From: JAGXRK01 sp963804005
GTDB lineage: Bacteria > Bacteroidota > Ignavibacteria > Ignavibacteriales > Ignavibacteriaceae
Direction: 5' to 3'
Assembly: GCA_963804005.1 (NCBI GenBank)
Contig: CAWDOP010000013.1
Span: 1-64,000 of the forward strand
DNA length: 64,000 nt
This document shows, piece after piece, positions 52,117 to 60,878 of the stretch. The notes under the pieces were generated by a model that was given only the letters and a program-made list of their open reading frames with translations, ran no database searches and had not been told where the DNA came from. Every line of letters starts with the position of its first letter. Position 1 is the stretch's first letter. The position numbers were made by a program, and so were the translations under genes.

Positions 52117-53061
52117 TTATTTCTGATTCTTTAGAGTATTTCTTTCCCAGAAAACACCACTATTAAAGCCTTGAATAGATTTATTTTTTTCTGCTGCCTG
52201 TAATCTTTTCAATGTCAAGTAACAGTAATCTTTATTTAGCTCAACACCGCAAAATTTTCTGTCAAGTTTTTTCGATACAACAGCAGTTGTGCCTGATCCG
52301 AGGAAAGGATCGAATACAAAGTCTCCTTCATCAGAACTGGCAAGAATTATTTTAGCAAGTAACTTTTCAGGTTTCTGTGTCGGATGATCAGTATTTTCAG
52401 GCATTGACCAGAAAGGAACAGTAATATCAGTCCAGATATTTGACGGGTATGTATCTCTGAATTTTATTCCTTTATCTGCATTCCAGTCTTTTGGTTTACC
52501 ATTCACTTTGTAAGGGGCTAGAACGTTTCTCCTTATTTTAACTGAATCAACATTAAATTTATAATTATCTAACATTGTGCAAAACCATATATCTTCTGAT
52601 GAATTTTTCCAGTTAGCTTTTGCACCTCTTCCTTTTTCTCTTTCCCACGTAATTCTGTTTCTGATAACAAAATATTTATTCAATACTCTTGCTGCTGCTG
52701 TTGAACTTTGCCAGTCACTGCAAAAATAAACTGAAGCATCTTTTTTTAGTGTTTTTGTTAAAGGAGCTAACCAACTGTCAATCCATTTTTCATAATTATC
52801 ATCATTCATTTTCTTGAAGTTCAATCCTGAGAAATTCTTAGTAAGATTGTAAGGCGGGTCGATAAACAAAAGATCAACAAAATTATTTGGAAGATGGTTA
52901 ATTGCTTCGAATAAATCCTGATTAATTATCTGATTAGTTATACTCTTTAAACTCACTTTTTGTTTTAAGCTAATCAAAGTTGATGAAAAATTTTCTTTAT
53001 CGGATTCGGTTAATGTTAAGGTTCTATTTAAAGTTGCACGCTGTTCAGAAGATTTGTTCAT
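52117..53061 (-). CDS. Site-specific DNA methyltransferase (N4/N6, beta-class), orphan
   Basis: A 314-residue amino-methyltransferase. Motif IV DPPYN occurs early (LLFIDPPYNLTKNFSG) and motif I late (FDPFLGSGTTAVVSKKLDRKFCGVELN), the order of the beta class. The DHPTQKPEKLL segment is typical of the N6_N4 family. It methylates adenine-N6 or cytosine-N4 in DNA. No restriction endonuclease or specificity gene is adjacent, so it may be an orphan acting in regulation or protection; the recognition sequence is unknown. It lies 14 bases downstream of the hybrid kinase on the same strand. Confidence 0.88.
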   Translation of the reverse strand: MNKSSEQRATLNRTLTLTESDKENFSSTLISLKQKVSLKSITNQIINQDLFEAINHLPNNFVDLLFIDPPYNLTKNFSGLNFKKMNDDNYEKWIDSWLAPLTKTLKKDASVYFCSDWQSSTAAARVLNKYFVIRNRITWEREKGRGAKANWKNSSEDIWFCTMLDNYKFNVDSVKIRRNVLAPYKVNGKPKDWNADKGIKFRDTYPSNIWTDITVPFWSMPENTDHPTQKPEKLLAKIILASSDEGDFVFDPFLGSGTTAVVSKKLDRKFCGVELNKDYCYLTLKRLQAAEKNKSIQGFNSGVFWERNTLKNQK

Positions 53062-53075
53062 CTGGAAAGTTTTAT

Positions 53076-56000
53076 TTAAGAATTAAGAATATTTAAATAT
53101 TTGTTTTTAAGAAGTATAAGTTCTTCGGTTATTATATAAACTTGTTCAATAAGTTTGTTGACGAGAAACATAGTTTCGCTATTCATTCTGTTTTTTACAG
53201 CGGCATTTTCAAGATCAATGCAGACATTTGAAGTTGCGGTAACTCCTAATGTTAGCGCACTTCCTTTTAATTTATGGATGTAAAATCTTAAGTTTTCAAA
53301 ATTTCTTTGAGATGTTGCCTGCTTAATTTTCTCAATAGTCCTGGGAATATCATTTATATAGACATTAAGCATCTCAATAAAAAACCGAAAATCGTCTTTT
53401 GATTTTATATCATTGAGAAAAGTAATGTCATCTTCTTTTATAAAAGTGAATACAAGGTTTCCAGGTATTGATTTTACTAAAGTTTTTTCTCGTCTTTCAT
53501 TTACTTTGCTTTTCCATTTATCAATAAGTTGTCGAAGTAAGTCAATTGAAACTGGTTTCGAAATGTAATCATCCATTCCCGCTTGAATATAGTCTTTTTG
53601 ATCCCCCGTCAGAGCATTAGCTGTCATTGCAATGATAACGGGTAATTTTTCTTCCGGAATTTCTTCTTTAATAATTTTCAATGCTTCGAGACCATCTAAT
53701 TCGGGCATTAGAATATCCATTAATACAATATCATAAAGGTTATTTCTCACCGCATCAACAGCTTCTTTACCGTTAGCGGCAATATCCGGTTTATAACCTA
53801 GACGATTAAGCATTTTATTGGCAACCATTTGATTTATTGCATTATCTTCAACGAGCAGAATCTTTATTTGATGATTTTTATCAAGTACATGTTCTGTTGG
53901 TTCTGCAAATTCTTTTTCGCTGAAATCTTTTTTTACTTCTAATAATTCAAGAAGAGCAGAATGAAATTTTTTCCCTTTAAGAGGTTTACTAATCGTTTTA
54001 TATCTGAAATTTATTTCTAATTTGCTGTCATAAATTATTTCTCCAAGTATCGTTAATATTAAAACAGTGGAAAAAGATGGATTTATAGTTTCATTCAATT
54101 TAGAAAGCAAAGCTTCAATTTGTTTATTCTTTGATGGATTTATAATTATAAAATCAAAAAGTAATTTTTCGCCATATTCTTTTTTCGCCTGATCCAAATC
54201 TTCAACAAGAAAAGGAATCATTCCCCACCTTTGGGTAAGTGAAAGAATCATTTGATCAATATTACCAGTATTGCTGATAATAAGTACCTTTTTATTTTTT
54301 AACTCTGCTGAAGCTTCGAAAAGGTATAGTTTAATATCAGAGGAAACAGTATGAGTAGTAATCGTAAAAACAAATTCGCTTCCCAAACCTTCTTTACTGT
54401 TAACAGTTATCTCACCGCCCATAAGTTCAATAAGTCTTTTGCTGATCACTAAGCCTAAGCCCGTTCCGCCAAAACTTCTTGTTGTTGAAGAATCTGCCTG
54501 ACTAAAAGGATGAAAGAGTTTATGCATTTTCGACTCGGGAATTCCGATACCGGTATCTTTAACGCTAATTCTTAAAATGTAAGTTTTTTCATTAATAATT
54601 TCAGAAGTAACAGATATCGTTACTTCACCAACATAAGTAAATTTCACCGCATTACTTAAAAGATTTGTAAGAACTTGTCTTAATCTTGTTACATCTCCAT
54701 AAATTGCAAAGGGTGTAGATGTATCAATACTGTAACTGAGTTCGATATTTTTTTCAGCTGCTTTGGTAGCAATCAGGTCGAACGAATCTTCAATGCATTC
54801 TCTAAGGTCGAATGGTTGATTTTCTAATTCTAATTTTTCCGATTCAATTTTTGTGAAATCAAGAATATCATTAATTATAACAAGTAACTGTTCACTGCTT
54901 AACCTGATAATATTTGCATATTCTTTTTGTGTATCCGTTAAAAAAGTTTCAAGCAGAAAACCCGTCATACCGATTACTCCGTTCATAGGGGTTCTGATTT
55001 CGTGACTCATCAAGGCAAGGAATTCACTTTTTGCTTTAGCGGCTTTTTCAACTTTTTTTATTACGTCATCAAGTTCTTCGTTTTTTCTGATAAGCTGATC
55101 GTTAATTGAATTTCTTTTTATTACTGCACCAATAGTACCAGCCATTGCACTCAATAGAGATTCTTCGTCATCTGTCCAAATTCGATCGGAATGGCACTCA
55201 TCGAAACCAATAAATCCCCAGTATTTTTTATCAACTAGAATGGGTACAATGATTATTGAGCGGATATTTCTGTCTATAAAAATCTCGGCTTGTTCTTTAG
55301 GAAGATCTTTAATTATATATTTTAATGTTTCACAATTTAAAAATCTTTCGTAAAAATTAAGAAGTGAAAATCTGGAATATGAAATTTTTTGTAAGTCAGG
55401 ATTATTAATTTGAGGAGTGATTCCGGAATTAGCCCATTCGTACAGCGGAGTAAAATACAATTCACCGGTGTAGTTATCCATCTTGTTCTGATAAATGTAT
55501 ACTCGGTCAGCTTCAGCCGCTTCGCCTAAAACATTTAAGGCTTTATTAAAACCCGAGGACTCATTATCTGCTGAAATAAGAGCTTTGGTTGCCCTAGCAA
55601 TTCCTTGAAGTAGATTCCCTTTTTTAGCTAAAAGTATTTCGTTGGATTTCCTTTCTGTTATATCTCTAAAAATTGACAGTAAATATTTTTTGCCATTGAA
55701 TTCTTCAATAAATGTATTCGATATTTCAAAATTTATTTGTAATTCATTCCAGAGTTTTAAAGAGCTTTCAAGTTTCGCTTCAATTTCTCCGTGAGAGAAG
55801 TTTATTTTATAATCTTTTACTGTATTTTCACTTATTTCAGGATGGTAAACGACTGATAATGGTTGTCCAATTAAATCTTCTTTCGATTTGTCAAACAATC
55901 TTGCAAATGAATCATTGCATAAAACAATAAGACCATTTTCATCAGTAAGCCTCATTCCATCATATGAGTTATTCCAAATTTGGTAAAAGATATTTTCTGA

Positions 56001-56435
56001 ATCTCTGATTTTTTGCTGAGCAACAATTCTGTTTCTTATATCGCGAATTGTTCCTTGTCCCATTTTCTTGCCGTCAATTTTTACAACTTTTCCCATAATC
56101 TCAACAGGGATTTCTTTTTTCTCAAAATCAATCAGGTCGATCTGGAATGTTATCACATTATTTTTTGCAAAAAGATCGGAAATCAAACTGAAGTATTCAT
56201 CCATTCTGTTTTTAGGAACAAATTTTGCAAACGAGGTGCCTAATAATTCATCGGGGCTGAATCCTAAAAGGTTTTTACAGGAGGGACTGATAAAATTAAT
56301 TTTCCCTGTTGGTGATATTCTGAAAATAACATCAATAGAAGATTCAATAAGAGATTCTAATTCTGTTATAATTTTTTGAATACCTGTTTCAGTACTAGAA
56401 ATATTAAGATGTTTTTTCAATTCATTAGGAATCAT
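53076..56435 (-). CDS. Hybrid sensor histidine kinase with PAS, GAF, receiver and Hpt domains
   Basis: A 1119-residue cytoplasmic phosphorelay kinase. In order: two PAS domains (about 25-140 and 145-265, with the linking IRDIRNR and FRDITERK), a GAF domain (about 275-445), HisKA with His478 in MSHEIRTPMNG, HATPase (VLTNLLSNAVKFTY, VKDTGIGIP, FGGTGLGL), a receiver-like domain without the phospho-Asp (about 715-840, where IIINPSK replaces it), an intact receiver with Asp907 in IVLMDILMPELDG, and an Hpt domain with His1054 in YIHKLKGSALTLG. This resembles BarA/EvgS-like relays but lacks transmembrane helices, so it senses a cytoplasmic signal. The receiver output is not encoded nearby. Confidence 0.92.
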   Translation of the reverse strand: MIPNELKKHLNISSTETGIQKIITELESLIESSIDVIFRISPTGKINFISPSCKNLLGFSPDELLGTSFAKFVPKNRMDEYFSLISDLFAKNNVITFQIDLIDFEKKEIPVEIMGKVVKIDGKKMGQGTIRDIRNRIVAQQKIRDSENIFYQIWNNSYDGMRLTDENGLIVLCNDSFARLFDKSKEDLIGQPLSVVYHPEISENTVKDYKINFSHGEIEAKLESSLKLWNELQINFEISNTFIEEFNGKKYLLSIFRDITERKSNEILLAKKGNLLQGIARATKALISADNESSGFNKALNVLGEAAEADRVYIYQNKMDNYTGELYFTPLYEWANSGITPQINNPDLQKISYSRFSLLNFYERFLNCETLKYIIKDLPKEQAEIFIDRNIRSIIIVPILVDKKYWGFIGFDECHSDRIWTDDEESLLSAMAGTIGAVIKRNSINDQLIRKNEELDDVIKKVEKAAKAKSEFLALMSHEIRTPMNGVIGMTGFLLETFLTDTQKEYANIIRLSSEQLLVIINDILDFTKIESEKLELENQPFDLRECIEDSFDLIATKAAEKNIELSYSIDTSTPFAIYGDVTRLRQVLTNLLSNAVKFTYVGEVTISVTSEIINEKTYILRISVKDTGIGIPESKMHKLFHPFSQADSSTTRSFGGTGLGLVISKRLIELMGGEITVNSKEGLGSEFVFTITTHTVSSDIKLYLFEASAELKNKKVLIISNTGNIDQMILSLTQRWGMIPFLVEDLDQAKKEYGEKLLFDFIIINPSKNKQIEALLSKLNETINPSFSTVLILTILGEIIYDSKLEINFRYKTISKPLKGKKFHSALLELLEVKKDFSEKEFAEPTEHVLDKNHQIKILLVEDNAINQMVANKMLNRLGYKPDIAANGKEAVDAVRNNLYDIVLMDILMPELDGLEALKIIKEEIPEEKLPVIIAMTANALTGDQKDYIQAGMDDYISKPVSIDLLRQLIDKWKSKVNERREKTLVKSIPGNLVFTFIKEDDITFLNDIKSKDDFRFFIEMLNVYINDIPRTIEKIKQATSQRNFENLRFYIHKLKGSALTLGVTATSNVCIDLENAAVKNRMNSETMFLVNKLIEQVYIITEELILLKNKYLNILNS

Positions 56436-56584
56436 TTTTACTTAGAAATTGATAAGAAAAGTGAAATTTATTCATTTTGCATACCAATTTAATATTTTTC
56501 TTTCATAAATATTCTTTTATCAAAATATTTTATTACAACACTATCTCTCTATGTCGATTCCCGCACGATTTATAACGTTTTTTC

Positions 56585-56615
56585 TTGCTTAGCTGAATGC
56601 AAATATCTAAGTTTC
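56585..56615 (+). promoter_or_regulatory. Candidate Bacteroidota-type promoter of the icd-acn run
   Basis: TTG (56585-56587), 20 bases, then TAAGTTTC (56608-56615), one base off TAnnTTTG. Transcription would start about 30 bases before the icd ATG. Confidence 0.5.
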
Positions 56616-56651
56616 ACGGGTATTTTTTAATCATTTATTAGGGGTTTACTT

Positions 56652-57833
56652 ATGAAAAGAATTATCGTTTCAATGCCTGGTGACGGCATTGGTAAAACAG
56701 TACTTCCAGAAGCAATAAAAGTTTTAGATGCAGTCGGTTTCAATGCTGAATATGTTCACGGAGATATTGGCTGGGATTTTTGGTGCAGCGAGGGAAATGC
56801 ACTTCCACAACGAACAATCAATCTTCTTGAAAAACATAAAATAGGGCTCTTCGGAGCTATCACTTCAAAACCAAAAGATGCAGCTGATAAGGAACTTGAT
56901 CCTTCATTAAAAGATAAAGGATTTGTTTATTTTTCTCCAATCGTAGGATTAAGACAAAAATTTAATCTTGATGTTTGTATCAGACCATGCCAGTCATTTA
57001 AAGGTAATCCACTAAACTTTATTATTAGAAATGGTAAAGGTGGATTTGATGAACCGCTTGTTAATGCAGTCATATTTAGACAGAATACTGAAGGGCTTTA
57101 CGGTGGAGTTGAATGGACAAATCCTCCTAAACAAGTTCGTGATGCACTTGAAACACATCCAAAAATGAAATTCTTCAAAAACGTATCTAGTGAAGATATG
57201 GCAATATCTACCAGAATAGTAACAAGAAATGCATCCCGCAGAATTATTCGCGCCGCATTTGAGTACGCTAAAAAATTTGGTTACACAAATCTTACACTTT
57301 GCGAAAAACCAAACGTACTGCGCGAAACTTCCGGAATGATGTTTAAAGAAGCAAAAGCAATTGCAAAAGATTATCCGGGCATTGATTTATGGGATACAAA
57401 CATAGACGCGCAAATGATGTGGCTTACAAAAAATCCTGAAACTTACGGGGTTATCGTAGCAGAAAATATGTTTGGTGATATCATATCCGATGGTTTTGCC
57501 GGATTAGTTGGCGGGCTTGGTTTTGCTTGTAGTGCAAACATTGGAGAAGAAATTGCCGTGTTTGAACCAACTCACGGTAGTGCTCCAAAATATCAGGAAT
57601 TAAATCCTTCAATCGTAAATCCAATTGCAATGATGCTAAGTGCTTGCATGATGCTCGATCATATTGATGAAAAAGAAAAAGCCGATAAAATCAAAAAAGC
57701 AATTGCAAAAGTTGTTGAAGAAGGTAAAGTTAAAACTTACGATATGATGAAACTCCGTGGTGGACCTGATGTATTAAAACAAGGAGCTTGTACAACGCAA
57801 CAAATGACGGATGAGATAATCTTAAAGTTGTGA
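56652..57833 (+). CDS. icd: Isocitrate dehydrogenase (isocitrate/isopropylmalate dehydrogenase family)
   Basis: A 393-residue beta-decarboxylating dehydrogenase. The N-terminal VSMPGDGIGKTVLPEAIKVLDAVG, the RQNTEGLYGGVEW segment (catalytic Tyr), CEKPNVLRETSGMMF and VAENMFGDIISDGFAGLVGG (metal-binding Asp) all match the family. FEPTHGSAPKYQ carries Lys-Tyr at the coenzyme site, the pattern of NADP-dependent isocitrate dehydrogenases rather than the Asp of NAD enzymes. Proximity to aconitase supports isocitrate over isopropylmalate. The substrate loop SPIVGLRQKF differs from the classic S.N...R motif, so specificity is not certain. Its stop lies at the edge of an inverted-repeat cassette. Confidence 0.85.
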   Translation: MKRIIVSMPGDGIGKTVLPEAIKVLDAVGFNAEYVHGDIGWDFWCSEGNALPQRTINLLEKHKIGLFGAITSKPKDAADKELDPSLKDKGFVYFSPIVGLRQKFNLDVCIRPCQSFKGNPLNFIIRNGKGGFDEPLVNAVIFRQNTEGLYGGVEWTNPPKQVRDALETHPKMKFFKNVSSEDMAISTRIVTRNASRRIIRAAFEYAKKFGYTNLTLCEKPNVLRETSGMMFKEAKAIAKDYPGIDLWDTNIDAQMMWLTKNPETYGVIVAENMFGDIISDGFAGLVGGLGFACSANIGEEIAVFEPTHGSAPKYQELNPSIVNPIAMMLSACMMLDHIDEKEKADKIKKAIAKVVEEGKVKTYDMMKLRGGPDVLKQGACTTQQMTDEIILKL

Positions 57834-57857
57834 AACGTCAAATGTAGATGTCAAATG
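57831..57857 (+). repeat. Left inverted repeat of four-helix-bundle cassette 1
   Basis: TGAAACGTCAAATG, five bases, then GTCAAATG; it begins at the icd stop codon. Its GTCAAATG-N5-GTCAAATG part matches, reverse-complemented, the right arm at 58268-58289. The TGAAACG block also reappears inverted as CGTTTCA at 58261-58267. Confidence 0.8.
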
Positions 57858-57900
57858 AATTTTTACTTTAATAGACCATAAAGTTAATCTTGGAGGAGTT

Positions 57901-58257
57901 ATGTTGAAGTTAAATCATAAAAAACTTGATGTCTGGCAATTAGCTATAAAATTTGTTTCTAAGATTTACAAGATCACTTCAAGTTATCCAAAAGATGAAT
58001 TATTTGGATTAGTCAGTCAAACAAGAAGAGCTTCAGTTTCAATCTCTGCAAATATTGCTGAAGGATCTTCAAGGAAAAGTTTAGTTGAGAGAAAAAGATT
58101 TTATGAAATTTCTAGATCATCATTAGTGGAAGTTGATAATCATTTAGTGATTGCTAAAGAATTAGGCTTAATAGATGATTCTGATATTTCGGAAATTGAG
58201 TTAGACATAAATGAACTATTTGTAAAACTTTCAAAATTTATTGAGAAGGCTAAATAA
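57901..58257 (+). CDS. Four-helix-bundle protein (23S rRNA IVS-protein family), copy 1
   Basis: A 118-residue protein predicted as an all-helical bundle. The start LNHKKLDVWQLAIKFVSKIYKITSSYP and the core LVSQTRRASVSISANIAEGSSRKS, then FYEISRSSLVEVDNHLVIAKELG, are the diagnostic pattern of the family first seen in intervening sequences of 23S rRNA genes and related to the Avd accessory protein of retroelements. The basic RR and KR patches suggest nucleic-acid contact. It stands between icd and cstA inside an inverted-repeat pair. GGAGG is in front of the ATG. A second copy lies 2.6 kb downstream with about half identical residues. Confidence 0.88.
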   Translation: MLKLNHKKLDVWQLAIKFVSKIYKITSSYPKDELFGLVSQTRRASVSISANIAEGSSRKSLVERKRFYEISRSSLVEVDNHLVIAKELGLIDDSDISEIELDINELFVKLSKFIEKAK

Positions 58258-58260
58258 TAT

Positions 58261-58292
58261 CGTTTCACATTTGACTTTTGACATTTGACAGC
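58261..58292 (-). repeat. Right inverted repeat of four-helix-bundle cassette 1
   Basis: CGTTTCA, then CATTTGAC, six bases, and CATTTGAC with a short tail, ending seven bases before the cstA ATG. It is the reverse complement of the left arm (21-22 bases, with differences only in the spacer). Confidence 0.8.
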
Positions 58293-58298
58293 AAAGAA

Positions 58299-59933
58299 AT
58301 GAATGGTATAGAATTAATTCTAATCGCATTGGTAATGTTTATTGCAGCGTACAAGTTGTATGGTGGATTTTTGACCAAACGACTTGATGTCAACAACAAT
58401 AAAGAAACTCCTGCTCACACAATGTCAGATGGTGTAGACTACTGTCCGGCAAAAGCACCAGTTTTGCTCGGGCACCATTTTGCTTCTATAGCAGGTGCAG
58501 GTCCAATTGTTGGCCCTGTCATAGCCGCAGGTTTTGGCTGGATGCCGGTCTATCTTTGGGTTGTATTTGGTTCAATCTTCATCGGCGGTGTTCACGATTA
58601 CGCAAGTATTGTTGCTTCTGTTCGTCATCAAAGTAAATCAATTGGTTTCATCATACAAACTTACATCGGTATAAGCGGCAAAAAATTATTTTTAATTTTT
58701 GCATGGGCAACATTAATTCTTGTGATAGCTGTATTTACAATTATTGTAGCCGATACGTTTACACATATTCCAAGTGCAGGCACTTCATCGATATTATTTA
58801 TGATACTTGCCGTTTTTTTTGGGATTGCTATTTACAGATTAAAAACTCCTCTTTGGATTGCAACAACAATTGGTGTGATTTTACTTTTCTTATCAATTCC
58901 TGCTGGCAATTTATTTCCAATTCAATTAACCGCTTTTACTTGGCAGATAATTTTATTCGCATACATTTTTATTGCATCTACTGTCCCCGTCTGGATATTA
59001 CTTCAGCCAAGAGATTACTTAAATTCTTTTTTTCTTTATGCATTAATGCTTGGCGGATTGGTTGGTGTATTTTTTGCAGCACCATCGATAAACATACCAG
59101 CCTACAATTCTTTTTCATTGGATAAGGTCGGGTATCTCTTCCCTGCTTTGTTTGTTACTGTTGCATGTGGTGCGATCAGCGGATTCCATTCTATTGTTGG
59201 AAGCGGCACAACTGCAAAACAGCTTAATAAAGAAACTGATGGAAAAATTATTGGTTATGGTGGAATGTTAATTGAAGGAATGTTAGCAGTTCTATCTCTA
59301 GTTGCAGTTGCATCGATGGTGAATAAAGAGTTTATTGAAATTCTAACAACAAAGGGACCTGTTACCGCCTTCTCACTCGGAGTTGCAAGGTTTATAAACG
59401 CAATTCCAGTTATAAATATTTCTGTCCCAATGGCACAAACATTTACGGCTCTTGCAGTTTCGGCTTTTGCCCTTACTTCGCTTGATACAGCAACACGCCT
59501 AGCTAGATTTATGTTCCAGGAGTATTTTGAAAATAAAGAAAGTGAAAAACAATCTATCTTCGTAACTAACAGATATGCATCAACATTAATAACAGTTTTG
59601 TTTGGTGCTGCTCTAACCTTCAGTGGAAAGACAATGTCAATCTGGCCAGTATTTGGTAGTGCAAACCAATTGCTTGCTGCACTTGCATTATTAGCATTAA
59701 CAGTCTGGGTAGCAAATCTTAAAAAAGGATATATGTTTGTTTTGATTCCAATGATTTTCATGTTCGCTGTTACACTTACAGCACTGGTCATGTTAATCTA
59801 TACAAATTTTATCGCTACCAATTATGCTTTATCCATTATTTCAATTTTGCTTTTTATACTTGCAGTTTTACTTGGTATTAAAGCATATAGTGTTTTAACA
59901 AACGGAAGAGATTTAATTAAAGAATCAATTTAA
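58299..59933 (+). CDS. cstA: CstA family carbon starvation/peptide or pyruvate transporter
   Basis: A 544-residue membrane protein with about fourteen or more hydrophobic segments. The family motif LGHHFASIAGAGPIVGPVIA is near residues 60-80, and GGVHDYASI and SGFHSIVGSGTTAKQL are also characteristic. CstA and its relative BtsT import peptides or pyruvate in E. coli; substrate here is not known. The ATG at 58299 is chosen; an upstream TTG frame would begin inside the repeat. It is the second or third gene of a run running from icd to aconitase, fitting uptake of a carbon source that enters the TCA cycle. Confidence 0.9.
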   Translation: MNGIELILIALVMFIAAYKLYGGFLTKRLDVNNNKETPAHTMSDGVDYCPAKAPVLLGHHFASIAGAGPIVGPVIAAGFGWMPVYLWVVFGSIFIGGVHDYASIVASVRHQSKSIGFIIQTYIGISGKKLFLIFAWATLILVIAVFTIIVADTFTHIPSAGTSSILFMILAVFFGIAIYRLKTPLWIATTIGVILLFLSIPAGNLFPIQLTAFTWQIILFAYIFIASTVPVWILLQPRDYLNSFFLYALMLGGLVGVFFAAPSINIPAYNSFSLDKVGYLFPALFVTVACGAISGFHSIVGSGTTAKQLNKETDGKIIGYGGMLIEGMLAVLSLVAVASMVNKEFIEILTTKGPVTAFSLGVARFINAIPVINISVPMAQTFTALAVSAFALTSLDTATRLARFMFQEYFENKESEKQSIFVTNRYASTLITVLFGAALTFSGKTMSIWPVFGSANQLLAALALLALTVWVANLKKGYMFVLIPMIFMFAVTLTALVMLIYTNFIATNYALSIISILLFILAVLLGIKAYSVLTNGRDLIKESI

Positions 59934-59951
59934 TATTAACGCGGAGAATTT

Positions 59952-60485
59952 GTGAAAGAAAAAGTTTTAAAAATATGGCCCGAAATAAACTGGATTGAAA
60001 ATGAGGGCTTAAGGAAGAAAGTTCTGGATTGCTGGATTTATGCAATTGAAAACTCAGTTCTGTCACCAGAAGATTTAGAAGTAATTCCATTCTCATTACT
60101 AATTAAAGATTGTAAAATTACTTTTATGAATCACAAACGTACAGCAGTTCAACTTTCTGTCGATATTGCAAAACGTATGAAACAAAACTTTGGTGATGAA
60201 ATAAAAATTGATATGGATTTACTTATAGCCGGTGCAATCTTAATCGATATTGGTAAGTTAATTGAGTACGATAAAGTTGATGAAAAATTAGTTACAAGCA
60301 AAGCGGGTCATTTACTTCGCCATCCATTTAGCGGAGTATCAATAGCTGATCGTTTTGGATTACCTTACGAGGTGCAGCACATAATTGCTTATCACGCTAA
60401 AGAAGGTGATTTAGCTAAACGTAATGTTGAAGCAATAATTGTTCATCATGCGGATTTTGTTTCGTTTGATCCTTTCAAAGCGTAA
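59952..60485 (+). CDS. HD-superfamily protein with altered HD motif
   Basis: A 177-residue helical protein. The pattern of an HD hydrolase is present: His61 in NHKRTAVQLS, then LLIAGAILIDIGKLIEY where HD is expected, then HPFSGVSIADRFGLPYEVQHIIAYHAKEGD and VHHADF. The His of the HD pair is Ile98 (Ile98-Asp99), so only part of the metal site remains. It may still hydrolyse a phosphoester with an altered site, or act in binding. The GTG start has GGAG in front. It lies between cstA and the second four-helix-bundle cassette; role in this operon unknown. Confidence 0.82.
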   Translation: MKEKVLKIWPEINWIENEGLRKKVLDCWIYAIENSVLSPEDLEVIPFSLLIKDCKITFMNHKRTAVQLSVDIAKRMKQNFGDEIKIDMDLLIAGAILIDIGKLIEYDKVDEKLVTSKAGHLLRHPFSGVSIADRFGLPYEVQHIIAYHAKEGDLAKRNVEAIIVHHADFVSFDPFKA

Positions 60486-60487
60486 TA

Positions 60488-60514
60488 GGCAAGAAGCGAG
60501 AAGATAGAAGCTAG
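60488..60514 (+). repeat. Left inverted repeat of four-helix-bundle cassette 2
   Basis: GGCAAGAAGCGAGAAGATAG followed by AAGCTAG, abutting the ATG of the four-helix-bundle gene. It pairs with 60882-60907 (21 of 26 positions). Internally it repeats the AGAAG unit, just as cassette 1 repeats GTCAAATG. Confidence 0.8.
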
Positions 60515-60877
60515 ATGTTAAAACTAAGTCATAAAAAGTTAGATATTTGGAAATTCGGTTTAAACCTACTTTTAGATATATATAAGCTAACTAAAAACTT
60601 CCCAAAAGAAGAAACGTTTGGGTTAACTAGTCAACTTAGAAGAGCCTCAATCTCTGTTATCTCCAATATTGCTGAAGGATTATCACGAACATCATCATTG
60701 GAGAAAATTAGATTTCTGGAAATTTCCCGATCTTCATTAGTTGAGATTGATACACAATTAGAAATATCAATCACATTAGGTTATTGTAAAGAAACTGAAC
60801 TAATAGAAATTGATAAATTATCAAATGGTCTATTTGCAATGATTTCATCTTTAATTAAAAAGATTAAAACAAAATAA
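60515..60877 (+). CDS. Four-helix-bundle protein (23S rRNA IVS-protein family), copy 2
   Basis: A 120-residue paralogue of the gene at 57901. It keeps LSHKKLDIWKFGLNLLLDIYKLTKNFP, LTSQLRRASISVISNIAEGLSR and FLEISRSSLVEIDTQLEISITLGYC. Roughly half of the residues match copy 1, so the two have diverged and are not a recent duplication. There is no ribosome binding site of its own because the left repeat abuts the ATG; translation may depend on the upstream HD gene. It stands between the HD gene and aconitase. No function can be stated beyond family membership. Confidence 0.88.
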   Translation: MLKLSHKKLDIWKFGLNLLLDIYKLTKNFPKEETFGLTSQLRRASISVISNIAEGLSRTSSLEKIRFLEISRSSLVEIDTQLEISITLGYCKETELIEIDKLSNGLFAMISSLIKKIKTK

Positions 60878-60878
60878 A

